From Selenomonas sp. (lineage in GTDB: Bacteria > Bacillota > Negativicutes > Selenomonadales > Selenomonadaceae), in NCBI GenBank assembly GCA_015265235.1, contig JABZYJ010000018.1:1-19408 (forward strand): 19,408 nucleotides of DNA. Reading direction: 5' to 3'. Every line of letters starts with the position of its first letter. Positions within the stretch are counted from its first letter, which is position 1. This document shows positions 13,336 to 19,408 of the stretch, one piece after another. The notes under the pieces were generated by a model. That model searched no databases, was not told the DNA's origin, and worked only from the letters and a program-made list of their open reading frames with translations. The position numbers and the translations under genes are program-made.

Positions 13336-13599
13336 TCATTTGTCCCGATAGTGCGAGCCGCATTGTGCAATCTCCATGTGGTTATCCACAATCCGAAAAA
13401 CGATGCGATTCTTCGCGTCGATGCGAACACTCCAAAAGCCCGAGAGATCGCCCTTGAGCGGTTCGGGCTGTCCCTGACAGTCATAGCCGCTGCGGTCAAT
13501 GCTCTGAAGAAGACGATTGATTTTCTTGAGTGTCTTCTTATCCTGCGTCTGCCAGTACAGATAATCTGCCCATGCCGCATCCTGCCAAATCTTATCCAT
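13336..13599 (-). CDS. yoeB: Txe/YoeB-family mRNA interferase toxin
   Basis: This 87-residue toxin is a ribosome-dependent mRNA endonuclease of the RelE superfamily. The YoeB signature is complete: DYLYWQTQDKKTLKKIN, then PEPLKGDLSGFWSVRID and the C-terminal HY. Glu46, Arg59, Arg65, His83 and Tyr84 fall at the same numbers as in the well-studied E. coli enzyme, so it should be active. Its ATG overlaps the antitoxin stop by one base (TGATG), the usual antitoxin-first coupling. It would slow growth by cutting mRNA when the antitoxin is degraded. Confidence 0.93.
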   Translation of the reverse strand: MDKIWQDAAWADYLYWQTQDKKTLKKINRLLQSIDRSGYDCQGQPEPLKGDLSGFWSVRIDAKNRIVFRIVDNHMEIAQCGSHYRDK

Positions 13600-13865
13600 C
13601 AGTCAATCTCTATGAGTTCATGCTTCGTCAGATTGCGCCCGGCTTTGACGTCCGCAATCGCCGCACGGAGACGCGCCATGTTCTCCTCGCTGTAGAACGG
13701 ATCCTCATCTGCTGTGACCTCAAACGGAATGCGGCGATCCTGCGTCACTTTTGCCGCAAACATCGTAAATGCGGCTGTCAGTGTCAGCCCCATCTTGCGG
13801 CAGGTCTCCTCCATACGCTGTTTAAGCTCTGCATCCATACGAAAATTTACCATCGCCTGTGCCAT
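13599..13865 (-). CDS. RelB/DinJ-family antitoxin
   Basis: This 88-residue protein has the ribbon-helix-helix N-terminus of RelB/DinJ antitoxins (MVNFRMDAELKQRMEETCRKMGLTL-type, seen from residue 5) followed by the toxin-binding tail (VTADEDPFYSEENM). It would neutralise the YoeB-like toxin and repress the operon by binding the AT-rich promoter. I choose ATG 13865 over GTG 13874, since GGAG lies eight bases before it. The pairing is mixed: YoeB classically goes with the unrelated YefM antitoxin, although RelB/DinJ-YoeB pairs are found in Firmicutes. Confidence 0.9.
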   Translation of the reverse strand: MAQAMVNFRMDAELKQRMEETCRKMGLTLTAAFTMFAAKVTQDRRIPFEVTADEDPFYSEENMARLRAAIADVKAGRNLTKHELIEID

Positions 13866-13891
13866 GACCACCACTCCTCTCTTTTTACTTC

Positions 13892-13920
13892 AATATATCA
13901 TATGTATGCAGATATATCAA
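13892..13920 (-). promoter_or_regulatory. Promoter/operator of the toxin-antitoxin operon
   Basis: TTGATA (13920-13915), 17-base spacer, TATATT (13897-13892) on the minus strand. The region is full of short palindromes (GATATATC, CATATG), fitting repeated binding by the ribbon-helix-helix antitoxin. Confidence 0.6.
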
Positions 13921-13966
13921 TCATATCGTGTCACATTCTTTACATTATCAATCAAAATTCATCATT

Positions 13967-15052
13967 TCAATACGTCTCGATGATGTTGAAATTGCTGTCA
14001 CACGCGGCGGGCGTGCGTCCGATCTCGCGGATGATGCGGATGATGTGATCCTCGGAGAGGGCGCGCGGGCTCTTTGCCCCCGCGTCGTGGAGGATTGTCT
14101 CCTTGTGCACGGTGCCGTCGATGTCGTTCGCACCGAACCCGAGCGCGACCTGCGCCACGGGCACGGTCAGCATCACCCAGTACGCCTTGATGTTGCGGAA
14201 GTTGTCGAGCAGGAGGCGTGCGATCGCAATCGTCCGCAGATCGTCCCACATCGACGTCTGCCGCACCGTCCGCCCCAGCTCCGTATGCGACGGCAGGAAC
14301 GGGAACGGGATGAACGTCTGAAAGCCCCCCGTCTCGTCCTGCAGGTCGCGCAGGCGCATCATGTGCGCGACGCGCTCCTCGAGCGTCTCGATATGCCCGT
14401 AGAGCATCGACGCATTCGTCTTGATGCCGAGCTCATGCGCCGTGCGCGCCACGGCCAGCCACTCATCCGCCGTCGCCTTGTTCGGGCAGAGCTCCCCGCG
14501 CACGCGGTCGGAGAGAATCTCCGCGCCGCCGCCCGCGATCGACTGCAGCCCCGCATCGCGCAGGCGCAGGAGCACCTCGCGCACAGAGAGCCCCGATGTA
14601 TGAGCAAAATGCGTGATCTCCACGCCCGTGAAGCCCTTCAGGTAGAGTGAGGGGAATGCCTCGTGCAGCGCGCGCAGACGCAGGAGATAGTCGTCAAACG
14701 TCCACGTCGGATGCAGCCCGCTCACAACGTGCAGTCCCGCGAGATGCGGGTCGCGCATCGCCTCCGCGACGTGTGCCACCGCCTCCGACGCGCTCATCTC
14801 GTAGGCGCCCGCATCCTCTGCGTCGCGCCCAAACGCGCAGAACTTACAGTGCGCCATGCAGATATTCGTCAGATTCACATGGCAGTTCACATTGTAGTAG
14901 ACAATATCGCCGCATTTCTCCGCGCGCACATGGTCGGCGAGCGCGCCGAGCCACGCGATATCGTGCGAGGCAAAGAGCGCCACGCCGTCCTCATACGTCA
15001 GGCGCTCGCCGCGCTCTACTTTCTTCTCAATATCGAGGTATTTACTCTGCAA
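13967..15052 (-). CDS. mqnE: Aminofutalosine synthase (radical SAM), MqnE paralogue 2
   Basis: This 361-residue enzyme fits MqnE of the futalosine menaquinone pathway. The cluster motif is CMAHCKFC (C65, C69, C72), and the blocks VVSGLHPTWTFDDYL, GGGAEILSDRVR, MLYGHIETLEERV, LQDETGGFQTFIPFPF and GFGANDIDGTV match MqnE closely, better than the first copy. I place the start at TTG 15052, because TTAGGAG lies eight bases before it; the longer GTG start at 15073 would put that ribosome site inside the gene. An alternative is that the GTG is used. It stands apart from mqnE-mqnC by about 7.8 kb of accessory genes and follows the cyclase gene across a 163-base gap holding a long hairpin. Confidence 0.88.
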   Translation of the reverse strand: MQSKYLDIEKKVERGERLTYEDGVALFASHDIAWLGALADHVRAEKCGDIVYYNVNCHVNLTNICMAHCKFCAFGRDAEDAGAYEMSASEAVAHVAEAMRDPHLAGLHVVSGLHPTWTFDDYLLRLRALHEAFPSLYLKGFTGVEITHFAHTSGLSVREVLLRLRDAGLQSIAGGGAEILSDRVRGELCPNKATADEWLAVARTAHELGIKTNASMLYGHIETLEERVAHMMRLRDLQDETGGFQTFIPFPFLPSHTELGRTVRQTSMWDDLRTIAIARLLLDNFRNIKAYWVMLTVPVAQVALGFGANDIDGTVHKETILHDAGAKSPRALSEDHIIRIIREIGRTPAACDSNFNIIETY

Positions 15053-15130
15053 TTCATCGTCTCCTAAACACACAAGTTATCTCTTTATGATTCGATACAC
15101 AGCGCAAAAGTCCTGCCACAGATGCAAAAG

Positions 15131-15175
15131 GAGCCGCCTGCAAAACCGGTCGGTATCGGCTTTGCAAAACGGCTC
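15131..15175 (-). promoter_or_regulatory. Long hairpin between the cyclase gene and mqnE copy 2
   Basis: GAGCCG (15131-15136) and CGGCTC (15170-15175) enclose TGCAAAACCGG (15139-15149) and CGGCTTTGCA (15156-15165), making a nearly continuous stem of about 15 pairs. On the minus strand it is followed by CTTTTGC, a poor T-tract, so it is either a weak terminator of the cyclase gene or a processing/stability element ahead of mqnE. Confidence 0.45.
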
Positions 15176-15215
15176 GAAGACGACGGCAGCACCTCTGCCA
15201 CCACAGGTCATTCCC

Positions 15216-15983
15216 TTATTTTTTCGGCGTAATCGCCAGCGCGCGTACGGGCAGCCCCGTCGCGCCCTCGATGTTCGGCCACCCGAGGAAGAGCAGCGCC
15301 CCTGCCGGCGCCACGCGGTCGAGATTCGTCAGCACCTCGACCTGCAGCTTCCCCTTGCCGAGGACATAGCGCTCGCACGCGAGATCCCCCGCCTTTGCCG
15401 CCTCCGTCGAGGCATCCGTGTCGAGCGTCTCATGTCCGTTCGCCGCGGCATTGCGCGTCTCATAGATATACTTCAGCGCATCCATCGACCACGACGGGAA
15501 GTTCTCACTGCCGTCCGCGGCGATCCCGGAGATCGCATCCATATCCGGCCAGTGACGGCTCCACCCCGTATAGAGCGCGACAAACGCACCGTCGGGGATC
15601 GCGCCGTACTTCGCCTCGTACGCCTTGATGTCCTCCACCGTCACCGCATAGTGCACATCGCGCGCGACCTGCTCCGTCACGTCGATCACGCACAGCGGAT
15701 AGAGCATGTGACGCGCACCGAAGTCCTCCGCGAGCGGGAGGTTTCGCACGAAATGTCCCGGAAAGTCAATGTGCGTCCCGAACTGCCCCGGGAACTTGAA
15801 CGTCTGGATGAGGCAGTCGAGCATCGGATTGCCCCAGTCAAAGCACGTCTTTGAGAGCTCCACCGAGCCCTCGGGGATCCCCGCCCAGCACGGGCTGTCG
15901 TTGTTCAGCGGGTGCGTCAGATCCACCCACTCATACGCGTCCGACTTCAGCTCCTCCAGTGCGTTCCACAGCTGATATCCCAT
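15216..15983 (-). CDS. Cyclase-family (KynB-like) metal-dependent hydrolase
   Basis: This 255-residue protein belongs to the cyclase family (PF04199) that includes kynurenine formamidase KynB and bacterial isatin hydrolase. The metal-binding motif HIDFPGH is at 71-77, preceded by the conserved DLTHPLNNDSP (21-31) and followed by GWSRHWPD. Such enzymes hydrolyse amide or lactam bonds with Mn or Zn. GGAGATG lies just before the ATG. It lies 37 bases after the SemiSWEET gene, so the two are probably one transcript. No kynurenine genes are seen nearby, so the substrate is unknown. Longer than KynB (about 210 residues), it fits the general cyclase group better. Confidence 0.8.
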   Translation of the reverse strand: MGYQLWNALEELKSDAYEWVDLTHPLNNDSPCWAGIPEGSVELSKTCFDWGNPMLDCLIQTFKFPGQFGTHIDFPGHFVRNLPLAEDFGARHMLYPLCVIDVTEQVARDVHYAVTVEDIKAYEAKYGAIPDGAFVALYTGWSRHWPDMDAISGIAADGSENFPSWSMDALKYIYETRNAAANGHETLDTDASTEAAKAGDLACERYVLGKGKLQVEVLTNLDRVAPAGALLFLGWPNIEGATGLPVRALAITPKK

Positions 15984-16020
15984 ATCCCCATCTCCTTTAT
16001 TCTATAGCCCAATTTATATG

Positions 16021-16284
16021 TTATATGGCTGTAACAAATGTCAGAAAGCCTAAAATCACACCAATTAAATTCGGGACGATAAGGATAAAATCCTTTTTTG
16101 GCTCTTTCGTCCATCCATAAATAACCCAAATTAAACAGGAAATCGAAGCGGTAAGAGGCTGCCACGGTTGAGCCTTTACCCCTTCTAAATTAGCGATAAT
16201 TTGAGGAATATAGGTGATAAACACAAAAACACCGATAAACGCTCCGATTGAACCCACGATAAGATTGATTTTCTTTTTTTCCAT
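16021..16284 (-). CDS. SemiSWEET-type sugar transporter (PQ-loop family)
   Basis: This 87-residue membrane protein has three transmembrane helices (about 7-30, 43-57 and 66-86) and the PQ motif at P27-Q28 (YIPQI), the hallmark of SemiSWEETs, which work as dimers to pass sugars through the inner membrane. Trp53 and Asn72 are placed as the conserved pocket residues of the family. GGAGG is seven bases before the ATG. Its GC is about 37 percent by my count, against GC-rich neighbours, and the protein reads like SemiSWEETs of low-GC Firmicutes, so recent transfer is likely. The cyclase gene follows on the same strand after 37 bases. Confidence 0.88.
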   Translation of the reverse strand: MEKKKINLIVGSIGAFIGVFVFITYIPQIIANLEGVKAQPWQPLTASISCLIWVIYGWTKEPKKDFILIVPNLIGVILGFLTFVTAI

Positions 16285-16321
16285 AAATTACCTCCATTTT
16301 TATATAACGTACATGTTTCGT

Positions 16322-16350
16322 ATATTATCATGAGCCTTGCATTTTTTCAA
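16322..16350 (-). promoter_or_regulatory. Promoter of the SemiSWEET-cyclase unit
   Basis: TTGAAA (16350-16345), 17-base spacer, TAATAT (16327-16322) on the minus strand, about 40 bases before the SemiSWEET ATG. It is back to back with the promoter of the structured RNA (-35 at 16370). Confidence 0.65.
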
Positions 16351-16369
16351 ATTAAATTCTTTTATGGGG

Positions 16370-16398
16370 TTGACAATCTTCTGAAGTTTTACTATACT
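16370..16398 (+). promoter_or_regulatory. Consensus promoter of a structured non-coding RNA
   Basis: TTGACA (16370-16375), 17-base spacer, TATACT (16393-16398): perfect -35, one mismatch in -10. Expected start near 16405. It has no protein gene behind it for about 670 bases. Confidence 0.75.
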
Positions 16399-16404
16399 AA
16401 GGAT

Positions 16405-16959
16405 AGTTAGGGAGATATTAAATCGGCAGGCTGATTCAGGACAGGCTGCCCCCATGTGATCCGTAAGCACATGGTGTATCTCCTTCGGGGATTTCCCACC
16501 GTGTTGACCGACGGTTGTTGGAGAGGGACACGGGATGCACCTCGCTGGCTGAGTGAGGAAGCAGCCGCAGCGTCCACGACGGACTGGGAGGAGATTCCGA
16601 TGGGTTATTGAGTGGCCGCAAAGGTCTGCACCGTGCACCCCGACCCGGTAGGTCGGACGGGGATGCCGAGCGAAGGTGCGGCAGGGAATGCGGCAGCCCG
16701 CGTGGGGTGGGCACACAAGAGGGCATGGATTAGCGCATGACGAGGAGGACGTTCCCCAGAGCGGAACAGAATGTGCGCACAGAGAACATGTCGTGGTGGT
16801 TTTTCTCAGCGTTTTCGCCGGAAAGTTCCGCATCTCAAGCTAGCGGCGATGCGGAATGAAGCGTGGATCGTTTGAATGCAAGAGAGTTACCTATCACTTC
16901 CCGTATTTTCCTCAGAACTGCCGATGCGTGACGAGAAAGCGCATCGGCGGTTTTGTTTT
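16405..16959 (+). ncRNA. Candidate large structured non-coding RNA, family unknown
   Basis: This stretch has a strong promoter, no plausible plus-strand gene and an intrinsic terminator at its end, and its GC-rich sequence folds locally. GGAGATA (16411-16417) with TATCTCC (16477-16483) closes a three-way junction holding GGCAG/CTGCC (16425/16446) and CCATGTG/CACATGG (16452-16458 / 16468-16474). CCGTGT/ACACGG (16499-16504 / 16528-16533), CCTCGCT/AGTGAGG (16540-16558), CCGACC/GGTCGG (16640-16645 / 16651-16656) within GCACC/GGTGC, and TTCCGCATC/GATGCGGAA (16826-16834 / 16848-16856) follow. The length would be up to 555 nt. It does not read as tmRNA, RNase P RNA or a riboswitch I know; large families such as OLE, ROOL or GOLLD remain to be tested. 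The ends are predicted. Confidence 0.6.
16920..16959 (+). terminator. Intrinsic terminator closing the non-coding RNA unit
   Basis: GCCGATGCG (16920-16928) and CGCATCGGC (16940-16948) form a 9-pair stem with an 11-base loop, followed by GG and TTTTGTTTT. It separates the RNA from the transporter, which has its own promoter downstream. Confidence 0.85.
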
Positions 16960-17004
16960 CGGCGTATCTTTCCTAGCGCTGGGGCAGACAGCACTAATGT
17001 ATTT

Positions 17005-17032
17005 TTGCGATTTTTGATTTTCGTGCTATAAT
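17005..17032 (+). promoter_or_regulatory. Promoter of the OPT transporter gene
   Basis: TTGCGA (17005-17010), 16-base spacer, TATAAT (17027-17032), with an extended -10 TG one base upstream. It is 40 bases from the ATG. Confidence 0.7.
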
Positions 17033-17072
17033 ACAGATGTTTTTCATTTTATTATAGATAGGTGGTATTGGC

Positions 17073-19100
17073 ATGAAACACTCCGAAAACGAGTTCATGC
17101 AGCACGAATTGAGGCTCCCTGAGCTGACAATGCGCGGCATGATCCTCGGCGCAATCCTCACCATCATCTTTACCGCATCGAACGTCTACCTCGGCCTCAA
17201 GGTCGGTCTGACGTTCTCCTCCGCCATTCCGGCGGCGGTCATCTCGATGGCGGTACTCAAGATGGCGAAGGATGCGAACATCCTCGAGAACAACATGGTG
17301 CAGACACAGGCATCGGCAGCAGGTACGCTGTCCGCCATCATCTTCATCATCCCGGGCATGCTCATGATCGGCTACTGGCAGGACTTTGAGTTCTGGCAGA
17401 CGCTCGTCGTCTCCGCCTGCGGCGGCTGTCTCGGTGTTCTCTTCACCATCCCGCTGCGGCGCGCGATGGTCGTCCACAGCGACCTCGCCTACCCGGAGGG
17501 CGTTGCTGCGGCAGAGATCCTAAAGGTCGGCTCGCACGACGACAGCCGCGAGCAGCACGGCTCGGGACTGAAAGAGATCCTCTCGGGCAGTGCCATCGCG
17601 GGCGTGATCGCGTTCCTCACGAACGGCCTGCAGGTGCTCGGCGGCAGCCTCTCCGCATGGTTCCACGTCGGACGCGGCATGACGCAGCTCCCGCTCGGCT
17701 ACTCGTCGGCACTCGTCGGCGCGGGCTACCTCATCGGCATCACGAGCGGACTCGCGATGCTGATCGGTATCGCTATCGCATGGGCGGGCTTCGTCCCCTA
17801 TTTCACCATCACCGGTGCGCTCCCCGACGGCATGACCCTGCAGAAATTCGCGGGTACCGTCTATCAGCAGAAGGTGCGCCTCATCGGCGCGGGCGCCATG
17901 GGCGTCGCCGCGATCTGGACGCTGCTCTGCCTCGCACGCCCCGTCATTGACGGCGTGAAGGAATCCATCGCAGGTGCACGCGCAGACAGCGCAGAGCGCG
18001 GTCTGCACCGCATGGACATCGACATGACGATGAAGAGTGTCGGGCTCGTCTTTGCCGTCACCGTCATCGGACTGCTCGTCATCTTCTACGCCTTCGTCAG
18101 CCCCGAGCAGATCCCGGGTGGGCAGAAAATTGCCTTTACCCTCGTCGGCGTCAGCGTCGCCGTCCTCATGGGCTTCTTCGTCGCTGCCGCCTGCGCCTAC
18201 ATGGCAGGGCTTGTCGGCACGTCCTCCAGCCCGATCTCGGGCATCGGCATCCTCGGCATCATCGTCGCATCGCTCGTCATGTACGCGCTGTGCTCCATGT
18301 TCGGCATCTTCGCGCTGCCGGGCGGCGAGAAATTTGCGACGGCGACCGCTATCTTTACCACGTCGATCATCCTCGCGATCGCCTGCATCTCGAATGACAA
18401 TATGCAGGATCTCAAGACCGGCTATCTCGTCGGCGCAACACCGTGGCGTCAGCAGGTCGCGCTCCTCATCGGCTGTGTGGTCGGCGCACTCGTCATCGCC
18501 CCTGTGCTCAACCTCCTCTATGAGGCGTACGGCTTCTCGGGCGCACTGCCGCGTGCGGGCATGGATCCTGCGCAGGCTCTCGCCGCACCGCAGGCGGTGC
18601 TCATGACGACCATCGCTCAGGGCATTTTCTCGCAGAAGCTCGCATGGGAGTACATCTACATCGGCATCGGGGTCGGCATCGTGCTCGTCCTCATCGACCT
18701 CTTCCTGCGCCGCTCGACGAAGAACCTCGCCATGCCGCCGCTCGCCGTCGGTATGGGCATCTACCTCCCGCCCGTCATCCAGACGCCGCTCGTCGTCGGT
18801 GCGATCCTCGGCTACTTCGTCAACCGTCACCTGCGTCAGACGAAGGGGGAGGAGGCGGAGCGCGCAGGTCTGCGGCGCGGCACGCTCTTTGCCTCGGGGC
18901 TCATCGTCGGTGAGTCCATCATCGGCGTCCTCCTCGCCGGCATCATCGTCGTCTCCGTCTCGAACGGCGGCGGCGAGAGCCCGCTCGCCATCGCGCCTGA
19001 GGGATTCGCTGACACCGCCGAGATGCTCGGCCTCCTCGTCTTTATCGGCGTCCTCGCCATCTTCGGCAAGGTCGTACTGGGCGGGAAAAAAGAAGCATAA
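17073..19100 (+). CDS. OPT-family oligopeptide transporter
   Basis: This 675-residue inner-membrane protein is of the OPT (oligopeptide transporter) family, bacterial branch, which imports peptides or metal chelates with protons. The N-terminal block LTMRGMILGAILTIIFTASNVYLGLKVG and the following SSAIPAAVISMAVLK are characteristic, and HSDLAYPEGVAAAEILKVG around residue 135 is another family block. Many hydrophobic helices run along the whole length, with a short charged loop near 290-315 (ADSAERGLHRMD). AGGTGG precedes the ATG. It is a single-gene unit with its own promoter and a strong terminator. Whether it carries peptides or metal-siderophore complexes cannot be told from sequence. Confidence 0.92.
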   Translation: MKHSENEFMQHELRLPELTMRGMILGAILTIIFTASNVYLGLKVGLTFSSAIPAAVISMAVLKMAKDANILENNMVQTQASAAGTLSAIIFIIPGMLMIGYWQDFEFWQTLVVSACGGCLGVLFTIPLRRAMVVHSDLAYPEGVAAAEILKVGSHDDSREQHGSGLKEILSGSAIAGVIAFLTNGLQVLGGSLSAWFHVGRGMTQLPLGYSSALVGAGYLIGITSGLAMLIGIAIAWAGFVPYFTITGALPDGMTLQKFAGTVYQQKVRLIGAGAMGVAAIWTLLCLARPVIDGVKESIAGARADSAERGLHRMDIDMTMKSVGLVFAVTVIGLLVIFYAFVSPEQIPGGQKIAFTLVGVSVAVLMGFFVAAACAYMAGLVGTSSSPISGIGILGIIVASLVMYALCSMFGIFALPGGEKFATATAIFTTSIILAIACISNDNMQDLKTGYLVGATPWRQQVALLIGCVVGALVIAPVLNLLYEAYGFSGALPRAGMDPAQALAAPQAVLMTTIAQGIFSQKLAWEYIYIGIGVGIVLVLIDLFLRRSTKNLAMPPLAVGMGIYLPPVIQTPLVVGAILGYFVNRHLRQTKGEEAERAGLRRGTLFASGLIVGESIIGVLLAGIIVVSVSNGGGESPLAIAPEGFADTAEMLGLLVFIGVLAIFGKVVLGGKKEA

Positions 19101-19115
19101 ATCTTTCGTAACAGC

Positions 19116-19157
19116 AGAAACGCCATCGGTCACGTTGGATCGATGGCGTTTCTTTTC
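19116..19157 (+). terminator. Terminator of the OPT transporter gene
   Basis: AGAAACGCCATCG (19116-19128) and CGATGGCGTTTCT (19141-19153) form a perfect 13-pair stem with a 12-base loop, followed by TTTC. Confidence 0.88.
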
Positions 19158-19181
19158 GTTTCTTTTATGGAGGCGATATTG

Positions 19182-19187
19182 TATAAT
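19182..19187 (+). promoter_or_regulatory. -10 box of the downstream flavoprotein gene
   Basis: TATAAT is perfect, but the -35 at the right distance is only TTTCTT, so a moderate or activator-dependent promoter is possible. Confidence 0.45.
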
Positions 19188-19209
19188 AAGAAAAAAACGA
19201 GGTGATGAG

Positions 19210-19408
19210 ATGAATCTGCGTGATGAATTTGAGCGCATCATGCGCGAGCAGCGTGAGATCGCCCTCGCGACGATGAGCGAGGGGCTGCCGCACGTGCGCA
19301 TTGTGAACTTTTACTACGATACCGAGACGCACTGCGTCTACTTTGCCACGTTCAAGGACAACGAGAAGGTCGTCGAACTCGCCGCGAACCCCTCCATCGC
19401 CTTCACCA
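19210..19408 (+). CDS. Pyridoxamine 5'-phosphate oxidase-like FMN-binding protein, N-terminal part
   Basis: The first 66 residues are present and the gene runs off the window. The start (MNLRDEFERIMREQREIALATM) and the segment HVRIVNFYYDTETHCVYFATFKD, then KVVELAANPSIAFT, are the opening strands of the FMN-binding split barrel as found in PNPOx-like general flavoproteins. AGGTGAT is just upstream of ATG 19210. These proteins usually reduce flavin-linked substrates or are of unknown substrate; a true pyridoxamine phosphate oxidase is unlikely from this short N-terminus. Confidence 0.8.
   Translation, partial: MNLRDEFERIMREQREIALATMSEGLPHVRIVNFYYDTETHCVYFATFKDNEKVVELAANPSIAFT

Noticed and set aside
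13530..14048. Plus-strand frame opposite the toxin-antitoxin genes
   Set aside because: No ribosome site or domain, and it overlaps two well-recognised minus-strand genes.
16480..16530. FMN-riboswitch-like string (TTCGGGG then TTTCCCACCG)
   Set aside because: Only a superficial match; the rest of the six-stem FMN aptamer is absent and no riboflavin gene follows.
16550..16800. Resemblance to RNase P RNA (GAGGAA near 16555 and ACAGAA near 16767)
   Set aside because: The short strings are present, but the conserved continuations (AAGTCC after GAGGA, GGCTTA after ACAGAA) are missing and the stem order does not fit.
16300..16833. Open frame of 177 codons on the minus strand
   Set aside because: It runs through the hairpin-rich region, is full of Cys, Arg, Pro and Ser with no domain, lacks a ribosome site and includes both promoter boxes. 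It is explained by the GC-rich structured RNA on the other strand.
17520..19301. 593-codon minus-strand frame opposite the OPT transporter
   Set aside because: Extremely Asp/Glu/Arg-rich composition from reading the transporter backward, and it runs through the transporter terminator.
1..19408. CRISPR array, tRNA, rRNA, insertion sequence or integrase
   Set aside because: I looked for regularly spaced repeats, tRNA-like ends and transposase or recombinase motifs and saw none; the only repeats are the two toxin-antitoxin elements and the hairpin element.

Overview
The window looks like a chromosomal stretch from a GC-rich Negativicutes bacterium of the Selenomonas/Centipeda type. This is inferred from the high GC, the ferredoxin-dependent 2-oxoacid oxidoreductase, the futalosine-type menaquinone genes, and the mixture of Gram-positive-style Shine-Dalgarno sites with Firmicutes-type small toxin modules. 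No rRNA or tRNA is present, so the taxonomy is an inference.

Left end (1-1500): the end of a 2-oxoacid:ferredoxin oxidoreductase operon (alpha fragment, beta, gamma) and its terminator. From 1510 to 3180, an L-lactate/malate-family dehydrogenase gene on the minus strand is bracketed by two direct copies of a small element. Copy 1 is a complete type I toxin-antitoxin-like locus: a 22-residue hydrophobic peptide with a near-perfect extended Shine-Dalgarno, opposed by an antisense RNA with a consensus promoter. Copy 2 keeps the antisense RNA gene but has lost the toxin start and Shine-Dalgarno.

From 3171 to 6880 a tightly overlapping minus-strand operon encodes a Fic protein, an MqnE-like aminofutalosine synthase, MqnC, and a divergent MTAP-family nucleoside phosphorylase. 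A second MqnE paralogue lies at 13967-15052, also on the minus strand. Between them is an accessory block: a plus-strand cluster of four genes (zinc-ribbon protein, small unknown, SUFU-DUF4253 fusion, 846-residue TPR protein), with a stem-loop-rich repeat element inside it and a YoeB/RelB-type toxin-antitoxin pair behind it. This cluster is the least understood protein-coding part of the window.

From 15216 to 16284 come a KynB-like metal-dependent cyclase/hydrolase and an AT-rich SemiSWEET transporter, probably co-transcribed. Between 16285 and 17072 there is no convincing protein gene. A consensus promoter, a series of nested hairpins and a strong intrinsic terminator there define a likely stand-alone structured RNA of up to about 555 nt that I cannot assign to a known family. 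The right end holds an OPT-family transporter with its own promoter and terminator and the start of an FMN-binding split-barrel (pyridoxamine phosphate oxidase-like) protein.
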